Positions 7,717 through 17,428 are shown, counted from the stretch's first letter. The stretch is 64,000 nt of DNA from Galbibacter sp038433465 (GCF_038433465.1 NZ_JAESVF010000001.1:859102-923101), one strand, 5' to 3'. Notes: a model not told the origin generated them from the letters alone. Numbers and translations are program-made.

Positions 7717-8769
7717 TTATAGTCCGAGTATTCTTTTTAGTTTGTCATTATCAACATCGCCACCAGCAAAATCGTCAAATACTTTTTCGGTAGCTTCAAT
7801 AATGTGTTTTTGGATAAACGGAGCTCCTTCTCTTGCGCCTTGCTCTGGACTTTTAATGCAACATTCCCATTCCATTACAGCCCAAACGTCGCATCCGTAT
7901 TGTGTCAACTTAGAAAAAATCTTTTTAAAATCTATTTGTCCATCTCCTAAAGAGCGATACCTTCCTGCGCGATCTCCCCAATTGTTGTAACCTCCAAAAG
8001 CTCCTTTTTTTCCTGTCGGATTGAACTCAGAATCTTTAACGTGGAAGGCTTTGATGAACTCGTGGTAATGGTCAATGTATTCGATATAATCTAGTTGTTG
8101 AAGCACAAAATGCGATGGATCATACAAAATATTTACACGTTTATGGTTTTCTGTGGCTTCTAAAAAGCGTTCAAAAGTATCGCCATCGTGAATATCTTCT
8201 CCTGGGTGCACTTCGTAACAAACATCTACGCCTTGCTCGTCAAATTCATTTAAAATAGGCAACCAACGATTTGCCAATTCTTCAAAGCCCATTTCAACCA
8301 ATCCTGCTGGTCTTTGTGGCCATGGATGAAAAGTGTGCCAAAGTAACGAGCCTGAAAAAGTAGCATGTGCTTTTAACCCTAAATGATTACTTGCTTTTGC
8401 AGCTTTTTTCATTTGATTGATAGCCCATTCTGTACGTGCTTTCGGGTTGTTTTTTACATTGTCTGGCGCAAAGTTGTCGAACATAATGTCGTATGCTGGA
8501 TGCACAGCCACTAATTGTCCTTGCAAGTGTGTTGAAAGCTCGGTAATTTCTAATCCGTAGGAATTAATTTTACCTTTCAGTTCGTCGCAATATGTTTTAC
8601 TTTCTGCAGCTTTATCTAAGTCGATTAAAAACTTTTCGGTGGTTGGAATTTGAATTCCTTTATAGCCTAAATCGGCTGCCCATTTACAAATTCCGTCAAG
8701 CGAATTAAATGGGGCTTTGTTATCTACAAACTGCGCTAAAAATACCGCAGGGCCTTTTATGGTTTTCAT
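7717..8769 (-). CDS. Sugar phosphate isomerase/epimerase-like TIM barrel
   Basis: A 350-residue xylose-isomerase-like TIM barrel (AP_endonuc_2 fold) with no signal peptide, hence cytosolic. Likely metal ligands are Glu186 in CYEVHPGED, Asp217/His220 in YDPSHF, His243 in AFHVKDSE and a Glu in VMEWEC (300-302). In clusters of this kind such enzymes epimerise, eliminate or hydrate 3-keto sugars. It is encoded between a Gfo/Idh/MocA gene (78 bp upstream) and the DUF1080 pair (11 bp downstream), all minus strand. The exact reaction cannot be read from sequence. Confidence 0.88.
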   Translation of the reverse strand: MKTIKGPAVFLAQFVDNKAPFNSLDGICKWAADLGYKGIQIPTTEKFLIDLDKAAESKTYCDELKGKINSYGLEITELSTHLQGQLVAVHPAYDIMFDNFAPDNVKNNPKARTEWAINQMKKAAKASNHLGLKAHATFSGSLLWHTFHPWPQRPAGLVEMGFEELANRWLPILNEFDEQGVDVCYEVHPGEDIHDGDTFERFLEATENHKRVNILYDPSHFVLQQLDYIEYIDHYHEFIKAFHVKDSEFNPTGKKGAFGGYNNWGDRAGRYRSLGDGQIDFKKIFSKLTQYGCDVWAVMEWECCIKSPEQGAREGAPFIQKHIIEATEKVFDDFAGGDVDNDKLKRILGL

Positions 8770-8847
8770 TTTTCAGGGAATATTTTGTGTTTAATTTCTT
8801 TAAATGTATTCAGAAATAAAATTGATTAAAAATAAATGTGCTTAAAA

Positions 8848-9993
8848 TTATGCTTTTAAAGCAGTCCAAGCTGCATTTTCTTTATCGCTTTTTACCGCGG
8901 CATAAATAAACTCAACACCTGTTACACCTTCTTTTACTGAAGGATAATCTGGCGATTCGATAGGGTTGTTTGCCAACACACTCATTAAATGCGTAGCAAA
9001 AGCTTTGTAAATATTTCCGAAGGCTTCTAAATATCCTTCGGGATGCCCTTTTGGAATACGAGAAATAGCTCTAACACTGTCGTAAATATTTACGCCGTCT
9101 GGAGTAAAAGTCTGCTGAGGTTTGTCTATCCACTTTGTAATGAGCTTGGTTGATTCTTCTTGATTCCATTCAATGCTTCCTTTGCTTCCGTATACTTTTA
9201 CAATGAGTGCATTTTCTTCGCCAGTTGCTACTTGCGAAATAGACATGGTTCCTTTTGCGCCATTTTTCATCCGTAGTAAAATATTACCGTCGTTATCGAG
9301 TACGCGGTCTTTTCCAATTCTACCTAAATCGGCTGCAACTTCTGTAATTTCAGAATTTGTAATGTACGAAACTAAGTTTTCGGCATGAGTTCCGATATCG
9401 GCTAACGAACCTCCAATTCCCGATTTTGAGGGGTCGGCTCTCCAAGGTTTTATTTTTGCTTGTTCGTTCACTTCGGCAGTCATCCAACCTTGCAGGTATT
9501 GCACTTGTACCTTATAAATGTCTCCAAGGTCGCCGTTAAGCACCATTGCTCTGGCTTGTTTTACCATTGCGTTCCCTGTGTAATTGTGCGTAAGTGCAAA
9601 CAAAAGTCCGGTTTCGGAAACTAATTTTTCGAGCGTTTTAGCTTCTTCAATGGTAAGTGTCATCGGTTTATCGCATACTACGTGGAAACCGTTTTCTAGC
9701 GCCATTTTTGCGGGCTCAAAATGAAGGTGGTTTGGCGTAACAATGGTTACAAAATCCATGCGTTCTCCTTCGGGGAGTTGCTTTTCTTTTTCAATCATTT
9801 CTTGGAAACTCCCGTAACATCTGTCTTCTGGAAGAAAAAGAGCTTTTCCTGTTTCGATTGTCTTTTCGAGAGAACTGTTAAATGCTCCACATACCAATTC
9901 TATCATTCCGTCTAATCCGGATGCTTTTCGGTGTACATCGCCCATAAAGGAGCCGATGCCTCCGCCAACCATTCCCATTCTTAATTTTCTCAT
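8848..9993 (-). CDS. Gfo/Idh/MocA-family oxidoreductase, copy 1
   Basis: A 381-residue NAD(P)-dependent sugar or inositol dehydrogenase. The Rossmann motif GMVGGGIGSFMGDVH opens the protein, TPNHLHFEPA and CDKPMT follow (the Lys-Pro that contacts cofactor and substrate), and SLADIGTHAENL carries the usual catalytic His. No signal peptide. It is a diverged paralogue of the next gene upstream (10138-11271): the two share TPN-LHF, KPMT, QYYQGW/QYLQGW and DIGTH blocks. In 3-keto-glycoside pathways one such enzyme can oxidise the C3 hydroxyl and the other can reduce the released 3-keto sugar. Confidence 0.92.
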   Translation of the reverse strand: MRKLRMGMVGGGIGSFMGDVHRKASGLDGMIELVCGAFNSSLEKTIETGKALFLPEDRCYGSFQEMIEKEKQLPEGERMDFVTIVTPNHLHFEPAKMALENGFHVVCDKPMTLTIEEAKTLEKLVSETGLLFALTHNYTGNAMVKQARAMVLNGDLGDIYKVQVQYLQGWMTAEVNEQAKIKPWRADPSKSGIGGSLADIGTHAENLVSYITNSEITEVAADLGRIGKDRVLDNDGNILLRMKNGAKGTMSISQVATGEENALIVKVYGSKGSIEWNQEESTKLITKWIDKPQQTFTPDGVNIYDSVRAISRIPKGHPEGYLEAFGNIYKAFATHLMSVLANNPIESPDYPSVKEGVTGVEFIYAAVKSDKENAAWTALKA

Positions 9994-10137
9994 TGTTTTT
10001 TTATTGCTGAAGTGAATAATTTCGGTTTAAAAAAGAAAAGGATGTTTAAAAAATGATAATTGCCAAACTGATACAAATTCAAATTGACAGTAACTTTATT
10101 CATTAAACATCCTTGTTGTATGCATGAGGGTTACAAA

Positions 10138-11271
10138 TTATATTGTTACCCAAACATTTCCTTGCTGATGCGAGGCTACTGCCTTTTCAATAAAATTCAT
10201 TCCGCGCACACCGTCTTTCATCGTAGGGAACTCTCCAGGATGGTATTTTTCTTTACGGATGGCTTTGGCAACACCTTTGTAAATGTTTCCCATCGAATCG
10301 AAAATTCCTTCTGGGTGCCCAGCCGGAAGTTTTGTGCCGTCTAATGAAAACTCGCTGTTATAAGCGTGTCCAGGTTTTAAAACTTTAAGCGGTTCGTTTT
10401 CCGTTAAATGATATAAGAAGTTCGGGTTTTCTTGCTCCCATTTTAGACCTCCTTTATCACCGTAAATTTTCACGGTAAAGTTATTTTCTTCTCCTGTTGC
10501 AATTTGACTGGTTCTTAAAACTCCTTTTACATTTTCCGCAAAGCGAAGTAAAACAGTTCCGTCGATATCCATTTTATTGTCGGCATACAAATAGTTGAGG
10601 TCGGCAAGAATGGTTTTCACTTCCATGCCAGTTACATACTCAATCATGTCAAAACCGTGTGTTCCGATATCTCCAATACAACAAGAAATTCCCGATTTTT
10701 CTGGGTTTAAACGCCAAGTTGTAGCTCTTTTTTCTTTGTCGTGAATAATTGGGTTAATCCAACCTTGGTAATATTGTACATCTATTTTTTGGATATTTCC
10801 TACAACTCCGTTGGCAATCATTTCTTTCATTTGGCGTACCATTGGGTAGCCAGTATAAGTATAAGTTACAGCAAAAACAGTGTTCGCTTTATCCAATGTT
10901 TCTTGAAGAATTTGAGCCTCTTCAAAAGTCGTGGTCATTGGTTTTTCGCAGATAACGTTAAACCCCGATTCCAACAATTTTTTTGCCATTGGAAAGTGTA
11001 AAAAATTTGGTGTTAAAACCGATACTACTTGGATACGTTCTTCCGCTGGAAGTTTTAATTCTTCTTCGATAAAAGTATCGAGGTCTTTGTAAATTCTGTC
11101 TGTAGGAATACCTATTTGTTCAGCAAAACTCACACTATTATTGTAGTCTGGATTGAAAACTCCACCAACCAATTGGTAACTGTCGTACATAGAAGATGCG
11201 ATACGGTGTAAAACACCAATTAACGAATCGCCTCCGCCTCCTAATATTCCTAATTTTATTTTTTTACTCAT
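10138..11271 (-). CDS. Gfo/Idh/MocA-family oxidoreductase, copy 2
   Basis: A 377-residue cytosolic dehydrogenase paralogous to the gene at 8848. It has GILGGGGDSLIGVLHRIA at the N-terminus, LTPNFLHFPMA, CEKPMT, and IGDIGTHGFDMIEY with the catalytic His. The 144-bp gap to copy 1 holds no obvious gene, so the pair is probably co-transcribed. Cofactor and sugar specificity cannot be told from sequence. Confidence 0.92.
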   Translation of the reverse strand: MSKKIKLGILGGGGDSLIGVLHRIASSMYDSYQLVGGVFNPDYNNSVSFAEQIGIPTDRIYKDLDTFIEEELKLPAEERIQVVSVLTPNFLHFPMAKKLLESGFNVICEKPMTTTFEEAQILQETLDKANTVFAVTYTYTGYPMVRQMKEMIANGVVGNIQKIDVQYYQGWINPIIHDKEKRATTWRLNPEKSGISCCIGDIGTHGFDMIEYVTGMEVKTILADLNYLYADNKMDIDGTVLLRFAENVKGVLRTSQIATGEENNFTVKIYGDKGGLKWEQENPNFLYHLTENEPLKVLKPGHAYNSEFSLDGTKLPAGHPEGIFDSMGNIYKGVAKAIRKEKYHPGEFPTMKDGVRGMNFIEKAVASHQQGNVWVTI

Positions 11272-11451
11272 TTGTATATATCGTTATAATGTTAAAGAGA
11301 TAGCCTTTAAAAGGTCAATTTTTATAAGCCAAAATGCTGAAATAAATTCAGCATTAAGTTTTTATTTTTCGAGATAGCTTTCTGCTAAACTCTTAAATTG
11401 TTTTTACTCGATTATAGAGATTTAATTGCTCCGAGGTTTGCCTCGAGCTAT

Positions 11452-12684
11452 TTATTGATCTTTATATTCTATTTTTTCGTCTTTAAAAAGTATTGCAAAT
11501 AGCACAGCAACGGCTAGTGCAAAACCAGCAGGGTAAATCCAGATATTTTGCCAATCGTGGGTTCTATCAGCAAGTAAGAATTTATCAGAGATAAGTCCTG
11601 CAATGTAAAAACCGATTAGCATTCCAACACCGTAGGTTGCCAACGTAATTAGACCCTGCGCCGAACTTTTATATTTATCACCAGCTTTAGAGTCGGTATA
11701 AATTTGTCCAGAAACAAAGAAAAAGTCATAGCAAAGTCCGTGTAGTGCAATCCCGATGATTAGCATAAAAACTAAATCTCCTGCATCTCCAAAAGCAAAT
11801 AACAAATAGCGTATAGTCCATGCTAGCATACCTGCTAAAATGGTTTTTTTAAACCCGTATTTTTTAAAGAAGAATGGTAGAAGTAGCATAAATAATACTT
11901 CCGACATTTGTCCAAATGTCATTTTAAACGCTGAATCTTCAACTTTAATTTCAGTTAAGAAGAGATTTGTACTTTGATAGTAGAAAGCTAAAGGAATACA
12001 TATTAAAACTGATGATATGAAGAACAATAAAAAGTTTTTGTCTTTTAATAGTTTTAAAGCATCGAGGCCTAAAATTTCAGAAAGACTTACTTTTTCTCCC
12101 TTAGAAACCTTTGGTGGTGTTTTAGGTAGTGTAAAACTAAATACTCCAAGTGTAGCAGAAACAATAGCGGTCATTAAGAACGTATTTTTTAGAAGACCGT
12201 CTTTCACTCCTTGTTCGCTGTCCCATCCAAACACTTTACTTATCAGTAATCCAGCAATAATCCATCCGATAGTACCAAAAACTCTTACAAAAGAGAATTG
12301 TTTTCCAGGGTCGGTCATCTGGTTAAACGATATAGAGTTTACCAAAGCTAAGGTTGGCATAAAAGCAATCATATACGCCAAAACATAAGGGTAAAAAGTG
12401 CTAAAATCGGTACTCTGATACATTAGATACATTAATACGGCACCGATAAGATGTAAAACTCCTAAAATTCTTTCGGCGTTAAAATAGCGGTCGGCGATAA
12501 GTCCGATAATAAAAGGAGCGATAATTGCACCCCAAGATTGTGTTGAGAATGCCATGGCTGTCTCACTTCCTGTTGCGTTTAAAGTCTTTGGTAAGAAGGT
12601 AGACAATGTTACAAACCAACCTCCCCAGATGAAGAATTCTAAAAACATCATGAAAGAAAGCTGAAATTGAATTTTTTTGTTCAT
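11452..12684 (-). CDS. MFS permease, nucleoside:H+ symporter-like
   Basis: A 410-residue inner-membrane protein with about 12 hydrophobic helices. The opening QLSFMMFLEFFIWGGWFVTLSTFLP and the following LIADRYFNAERIL loop are typical of the NupG/XapB-like nucleoside:H+ symporter branch of the major facilitator superfamily. Bacteroidota carry many such permeases in sugar clusters, and here it sits between a Gfo/Idh/MocA and an isomerase-like gene. I therefore infer import of a sugar, glycoside or nucleoside used by this cluster. Substrate unknown. Confidence 0.85.
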   Translation of the reverse strand: MNKKIQFQLSFMMFLEFFIWGGWFVTLSTFLPKTLNATGSETAMAFSTQSWGAIIAPFIIGLIADRYFNAERILGVLHLIGAVLMYLMYQSTDFSTFYPYVLAYMIAFMPTLALVNSISFNQMTDPGKQFSFVRVFGTIGWIIAGLLISKVFGWDSEQGVKDGLLKNTFLMTAIVSATLGVFSFTLPKTPPKVSKGEKVSLSEILGLDALKLLKDKNFLLFFISSVLICIPLAFYYQSTNLFLTEIKVEDSAFKMTFGQMSEVLFMLLLPFFFKKYGFKKTILAGMLAWTIRYLLFAFGDAGDLVFMLIIGIALHGLCYDFFFVSGQIYTDSKAGDKYKSSAQGLITLATYGVGMLIGFYIAGLISDKFLLADRTHDWQNIWIYPAGFALAVAVLFAILFKDEKIEYKDQ

Positions 12685-12846
12685 GTTAGCTTGCGTTTAA
12701 ATATTAGTATAGTTAGTAATTATTATGGTGCTGTTTAAAAGTTTAATGGTTGTTAAACTTGTTCTGCATCGGCTTCTAATTTAGTACACTATCAATTTTA
12801 GATTCCGAGTTTTTTCAGCAAAACATATTTAAAACAGCTTTGTTTA

Positions 12847-13872
12847 TTATGCTTTGGTTTTATTTGTTGAGGTGTTAAGCTGCTTGGCAACTTTAAGTAG
12901 GAGCTCTTTAGTTGCTAAAATTCCTTTTTCTTCTGATAAGGTTTCTCCTTCGTATTCTACACCCACAAAGCCGTTGAAGCCTGCATCTTTTACAATTTTC
13001 ATCATTTTGTAGAAATCGATGGAGGTTTCATTCCCGCTTTCGTCAAAGTTAAAAGATTTTGCACTAACTCCTTTTGCAAAAGGCATTAATTCTTCTACAC
13101 CTTTATAAATATCGTATTCTTCAATACATGGTGTTCCCCATAGCTCGTTGCCTTCTCTTTTTAAACAGAAATTTCCAAAATCGGGTAGGGTTCCGCAGTT
13201 AGGTTTATTTACAATTTTCATTACTTCGGCCATTATAGCTGCGTTAGACGATAAGTAGCCGTGGTTTTCAACAATAACATTTACATTTTTAGAAGCGGCG
13301 TAATCAGAAAGTTCGGTTAAGGATGCAATTGCATTTTCTTTCCAAACAGCTTCGTCATTCGATCCAAATAAATTAATTCGCATTGATTCGCAACCTAAAA
13401 CAGCAGTAGCATCAATCCAAACCTTGTGGTTTTCGATGGCTTTTTTTCGATGCTCGACATTTGGAGTTACCAATAAATTTTCATCCCCTTGTAAATCTAC
13501 CATCATGATTTGGTTTTTCATATGGTATTGGTCGCTCACCTTTTTTAAATCTTCAGCTAAAGAAATAATCGCTTCGGAATTGTTTCCTCTTTTTTCAATT
13601 TCTTTGGTATATAACTGACTTACATATTCTAAACCTTCAAATCCCCATTCTTTTGCTTTTTTAGCAAAATCCATCGGATCTAATTTTTCTTCCCAAATTA
13701 ATTTATGAACCGACCATTGCGCCAACGATAATTTAAAGAAAGGAGTAAAGGTGTCGATTTTTTCTTCGGAAGATGACTTAGGAGGGGTGTTTTCTTTACA
13801 TGCGTATACCCCTAAAAATGAGAGGGCTACTCCTGCTTTACTGGTGTTTTTTATAAAATTCCGTCTCTTCAT
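12847..13872 (-). CDS. Tat-exported sugar isomerase/epimerase-like lipoprotein
   Basis: A 341-residue xylose-isomerase-like TIM barrel preceded by a twin-arginine signal (RRNFIKNTSKAG) that also has a lipobox-like GVYACK (Cys25). It should be folded in the cytoplasm, exported and possibly lipid-anchored. Candidate metal-site residues lie in VIVENHGY, TLPDFGNF, SAKSFNF and GVEYEGE. Unlike the cytosolic barrel at 7717 this one works outside the cytoplasm, as do the DUF1080 lipoproteins and the GMC small subunit. It is the first minus-strand gene of the divergent cluster, 143 bp from the GMC gene. Confidence 0.85.
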   Translation of the reverse strand: MKRRNFIKNTSKAGVALSFLGVYACKENTPPKSSSEEKIDTFTPFFKLSLAQWSVHKLIWEEKLDPMDFAKKAKEWGFEGLEYVSQLYTKEIEKRGNNSEAIISLAEDLKKVSDQYHMKNQIMMVDLQGDENLLVTPNVEHRKKAIENHKVWIDATAVLGCESMRINLFGSNDEAVWKENAIASLTELSDYAASKNVNVIVENHGYLSSNAAIMAEVMKIVNKPNCGTLPDFGNFCLKREGNELWGTPCIEEYDIYKGVEELMPFAKGVSAKSFNFDESGNETSIDFYKMMKIVKDAGFNGFVGVEYEGETLSEEKGILATKELLLKVAKQLNTSTNKTKA

Positions 13873-14015
13873 ATTCGTAGGTTATTAGGTCTAAAATTAT
13901 TAAATTAATAAAGTTAATGTTGTTAAAATGATTTATTGATAATTAAAATATTCGTCTAATGTAAAAAATTAATTTTTATATTTGAAGAACTACTATTGTA
14001 AACAAGCTAAAAATA
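13873..14015. promoter_or_regulatory. Divergent promoter region of the 3-keto-glycoside cluster
   Basis: This very AT-rich gap separates the minus-strand genes (first at 13872) from the plus-strand GMC operon (14016). TATATTTG at 13977-13984 fits the Bacteroidota -7 box for the plus side, about 30 nt before the GMC start. I see no TTG at the right distance, so activator dependence is possible. No minus-strand box is convincing. Confidence 0.45.
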
Positions 14016-15731
14016 ATGAGTACATTTTATTACAATTCACCACAAGAAGAGTATGATGCTATTGTTGTTGGAACAGGTGTTTCTGGCGGCTGGGCAGCAA
14101 AAGAACTATGTGAAAACGGACTTAAAACTTTGGTTTTAGAACGTGGTCGCATGGTAAAACATGTTGAAGATTATCCAACAGCCAACCTAGACCCTTGGGA
14201 TATGCCAAACGGAGGCGCAGCTTCCAGAGAAGTGAAAGAAAGAAAATTTAAACAAAATCGTACGGGTTACACTGTGAGTGCAGCTAGCGAACACTTTTTT
14301 GTTGATGATGTAAAACATCCCTATAACGAAGACCGCCGTTTTGATTGGATGCGTGGTTACCACGTTGGAGGTCGATCATTAATGTGGGGACGTCAGAGTT
14401 ACCGCATGGGAGATATCGATTTTGAAGCAAACTTAAAAGATGGAATTGCTATCGATTGGCCTATTCGATACAACGAAATTAAACCGTGGTACGACAAAGT
14501 TGAGCAGTTTATTGGAGTGAGTGGTGTAAATTTAGGACTTGATATTTTACCAGACGGACAGTTTTTACCACCGATGGATTTAAACTGTGTTGAAGATCAT
14601 TTTAAAGATTTAATAGAAGAAAAATTTGGAGACCGTACCGTTACCATTGGTCGTGTTGCTCATATAACTCAGGGAACCAAAGAAGGTCAAGGAAGAGGGC
14701 CATGTCAATACAGAAACCGTTGTATTAGAGGGTGTCCTTTTGGAGCCTATTTTAGTAGTAACTCATCTACTTTACCTACGGCAGAGGCTACAGGAAATAT
14801 GACACTTCGTCCAAATTCTATTGTACACGAAGTTATGTACGATGCCGAAACTGGAAAAGCTACAGGTGTAAAAGTTATTGATGCTGAAACCAAAGAAACG
14901 TTTGAGTTTAAGGCTAAAGTTATCTTTTTATGTGCGTCTGCAGTGGCTTCAGCTTCTATTTTATTACAATCAAAATCAGAAAGATTCCCAGACGGAATGG
15001 GGAACGATAGTGGAGAACTAGGACATAACCTTATGGACCATCACTTTAGAGTTGGTGCGAGTGGTAAGTTTGATGGTTTTCACGATAAATACTACAAAGG
15101 AAGACGCCCTAACGGAGTGTATATTCCACGATTTAGAAATCTTGGTGGTGCTACCGATCAAAAAGATTTTATCAGAGGATATGGTTATCAAGGAGGTGCA
15201 AGTAGAGGTGATTGGTCGGAATCGATTAGAGAGCTTGCCTACGGAAAAGAATTGAAAGAAGCAATTATGAAACCTGGCGATTGGACTATGGGGATGACTG
15301 CTTTCGGAGAAACACTTCCAGACCACAAAAACCGCATGTACCTTGATTATAATAAGAAAGATGAATGGGGATTGCCAACGGTTACTTTTGATGCCGATTT
15401 TGGTGAAAACGAACTAGCAATGCGTAAAGATATGAAGCAGCAAGCTGCCGAAATGCTTGAAGCTGCTGGGTTTAAAGATATTTCTACGTATGATGATATT
15501 GGAGGAATGGGACTTGGAATCCACGAAATGGGAACTGCTCGTATGGGTAGAGATCCAAAAACTTCGGTATTAAATAAGTACAATCAATTACATGCAGTGC
15601 CAAATGTGTATGTAACCGATGGTGCGTTTATGACCTCGTCTGCATGTCATAATCCGTCGCTTGGTTATATGGCGTTTACTGCAAGAGCAGCAAATCACGC
15701 TGTCGAAGAACTTAAAAAAATGAACCTGTAA
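14016..15731 (+). CDS. GMC-family FAD oxidoreductase (glycoside 3-dehydrogenase-like catalytic subunit)
   Basis: A 571-residue flavoprotein with the FAD-binding VVGTGVSGGWAAKEL near residue 16, LVLERGR, GGRSLMWGRQS, and the GMC C-terminal block GTARMG then VTDGAF and CHNPSLGYMAF with catalytic His545/Asn546. This short-type GMC protein has no signal peptide of its own. It is followed 10 bp downstream by a Tat-signal Gluconate_2-dh3 subunit, the pairing known in glucoside 3-dehydrogenases, where the small subunit carries the large one through the Tat pore. Predicted reaction: oxidation of the C3 hydroxyl of sugars or glycosides in the periplasm. Confidence 0.9.
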   Translation: MSTFYYNSPQEEYDAIVVGTGVSGGWAAKELCENGLKTLVLERGRMVKHVEDYPTANLDPWDMPNGGAASREVKERKFKQNRTGYTVSAASEHFFVDDVKHPYNEDRRFDWMRGYHVGGRSLMWGRQSYRMGDIDFEANLKDGIAIDWPIRYNEIKPWYDKVEQFIGVSGVNLGLDILPDGQFLPPMDLNCVEDHFKDLIEEKFGDRTVTIGRVAHITQGTKEGQGRGPCQYRNRCIRGCPFGAYFSSNSSTLPTAEATGNMTLRPNSIVHEVMYDAETGKATGVKVIDAETKETFEFKAKVIFLCASAVASASILLQSKSERFPDGMGNDSGELGHNLMDHHFRVGASGKFDGFHDKYYKGRRPNGVYIPRFRNLGGATDQKDFIRGYGYQGGASRGDWSESIRELAYGKELKEAIMKPGDWTMGMTAFGETLPDHKNRMYLDYNKKDEWGLPTVTFDADFGENELAMRKDMKQQAAEMLEAAGFKDISTYDDIGGMGLGIHEMGTARMGRDPKTSVLNKYNQLHAVPNVYVTDGAFMTSSACHNPSLGYMAFTARAANHAVEELKKMNL

Positions 15732-15741
15732 ACTTACAACA

Positions 15742-16389
15742 ATGAACAGAAGAAAAGCACTTAGAAATATTGGTTTAACTACTGGATTTGTCGTAGCCAC
15801 ACCTACACTTTTAAGCATGTTACAAAGTTGTACTGCTGATAAAGCTACTTGGGTTCCAGAGTTTTTTACACCAGAAGAAGGTATTGCACTAACAAATATT
15901 GTTGATGTTATCATTCCTGAAACCGATACGCCATCGGCGTCGCAAGTTAATGTTCCTCAATTTATCGACAGATACGTAAAAGAAGTAGAGTCGGATGAGG
16001 CGCAAGCGCGCTATCGCAAGCGTATGGCAGGATTGGTAAAACAGCTTAAAGCAAAATACAACGAAGACGTAAGCGATATTACACCTGCACAATATGAAGA
16101 AATTGTAGCTGAAAATTTAAAGGTGTCCGACGATAAAAAGAACGACCTTAACAAGCGTATTAGTATTGAAGGAAATGAAGTAGAAATTGGAACTACCGAA
16201 AACAAGGTGGAAGACAACGAAGCATTAGCCTTTGGAATGATTAACGACTTACGTTGGTCGGTAATTAACGCTTATAAAAACAGTCAGAAAATAGGAGAAG
16301 AAGTATTAGCTTACGATCCTATTCCTGGAGTTTATAACGGCTGTATGACGGTAGAAGAAGCTACTGGAGGTCGTACATGGTCCTTATAG
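15742..16389 (+). CDS. Gluconate 2-dehydrogenase subunit 3-family protein (Tat hitch-hiker subunit)
   Basis: A 215-residue protein with a twin-arginine signal peptide (NRRKALRNIGLTTGF) and a hydrophobic stretch ending near LQSC. The remainder is the helical Gluconate_2-dh3 domain (FTPEEGIALTNIVDVIIPETDTPSA, then VPQFIDRYV). These proteins escort GMC dehydrogenases across the inner membrane. The gene starts 10 bp after the GMC gene and is ended by the terminator at 16421. No cytochrome c electron acceptor is encoded nearby. Confidence 0.9.
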   Translation: MNRRKALRNIGLTTGFVVATPTLLSMLQSCTADKATWVPEFFTPEEGIALTNIVDVIIPETDTPSASQVNVPQFIDRYVKEVESDEAQARYRKRMAGLVKQLKAKYNEDVSDITPAQYEEIVAENLKVSDDKKNDLNKRISIEGNEVEIGTTENKVEDNEALAFGMINDLRWSVINAYKNSQKIGEEVLAYDPIPGVYNGCMTVEEATGGRTWSL

Positions 16390-16420
16390 GATAACAGACT
16401 TAGATTTTGCATTTTATATA

Positions 16421-16462
16421 AAATCCCTCTTCTTTTTTATGGTTAAAGGAGAGGGGTTTTTG
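16421..16462 (+). terminator. Intrinsic terminator after the GMC operon
   Basis: A 12-bp stem, TCCCTCTTCTTT with AAAGGAGAGGGG (two G-T pairs), loop of about 9 nt, then TTTTTG. It closes the GMC/subunit-3 operon. Confidence 0.75.
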
Positions 16463-16600
16463 TTTTTGTAAATGATGTTTATTTTCATTTTAACAAAAAT
16501 TATTTTCTCAATCCATTTTTTTTAATAACTTCCATACATTCATTTAATTATGTTGTTTTTGAATGATTTAAAACTTATTTATTCAACAAGATTTTTAAAT

Positions 16601-17428
16601 ATGAAATGGGTATTTGTAGTGTTTTGTATAGTTGCTGTAAACGTTGTTTTCTCGCAGAAAAGTATGGTTGTTGATGAGCTTAAGTATGAATGTAAATATT
16701 TGTTGACATATCAACCAGATTCTACTTCCGCAGAAAATAAGAGAAGTGAAATAATGCTTTTACAAATTGGCAAAACTACTTCTAAGTTTATAAGTGAAGG
16801 AATGAAGACTATTGATTCTGTCTCAAAAGAAATGGCATCGAATCAAGTAGGCAGTATTGATGTGGGAGCTGTGTTTAGTAAAATACCACGAACTAAGATA
16901 AAGGAAATTGTCTATAAAAACCATCCAATAAATAAAATAAGTGTTATAGAAATTGTGGCTAGAGATCATTATTTGTATGAGGAAGACTTGAAGAAATTAA
17001 ACTGGAAAATTTTAGCAGATACAAAAGAAATTAATGGGCAACAATGTCAAAAAGCAACTTTAAATTATGGTGGGAGAAATTATGAAGCATGGTTTTCAAA
17101 AGAGATTCCAATTTCGGAAGGGCCTTATAAGTTTAATGGTTTGCCAGGTCTTATTGTATTTATGAAAGATGAAAAAGAACACTACAAATATGAATTGATA
17201 GCTGTTTCATCAAAAAATAATCAATCAATATATTTTGAGAATGATAATTTTATAAAACTAACTAAATCAGAATTTCACGAACAAAAGAAAAAATTTTATG
17301 AGAATTTTCTTTTGAATGCTCAAAATAGTGGATTAACGCTGAAGTTTGATAATCCAAACGATAGGAAAAAATTACAATCTAAACTTAAAAACAATAACAA
17401 TAACCCGATAGAATTGAAATTTGATTAG
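16601..17428 (+). CDS. GLPGLI family secreted protein (locus 1, first)
   Basis: I choose the ATG at 16601 because it begins directly with a signal peptide (MKWVFVVFCIVAVNVVFSQ); an upstream in-frame ATG at 16550 would add 17 non-signal residues. The 275-residue product carries the family's namesake GLPGLI at 180-185 inside GPYKFNGLPGLIVFM, preceded by ATLNYGGRNYEAWFS. The GLPGLI family is confined mainly to Bacteroidota and has no established function. It is the first gene of a three-gene unit with another GLPGLI protein and a large outer-membrane barrel, suggesting a periplasmic partner of that barrel. Confidence 0.85.
   Translation: MKWVFVVFCIVAVNVVFSQKSMVVDELKYECKYLLTYQPDSTSAENKRSEIMLLQIGKTTSKFISEGMKTIDSVSKEMASNQVGSIDVGAVFSKIPRTKIKEIVYKNHPINKISVIEIVARDHYLYEEDLKKLNWKILADTKEINGQQCQKATLNYGGRNYEAWFSKEIPISEGPYKFNGLPGLIVFMKDEKEHYKYELIAVSSKNNQSIYFENDNFIKLTKSEFHEQKKKFYENFLLNAQNSGLTLKFDNPNDRKKLQSKLKNNNNNPIELKFD

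Noticed and set aside
11428..11449. GCTCCGAGG/CCTCGAGC hairpin before the MFS gene end
   Set aside because: No T-run follows on the minus strand, so it does not qualify as a terminator; function unclear.
16550..16600. Upstream ATG extending the first GLPGLI gene by 17 residues
   Set aside because: The extension would place non-signal residues before an obvious signal peptide starting at 16601.
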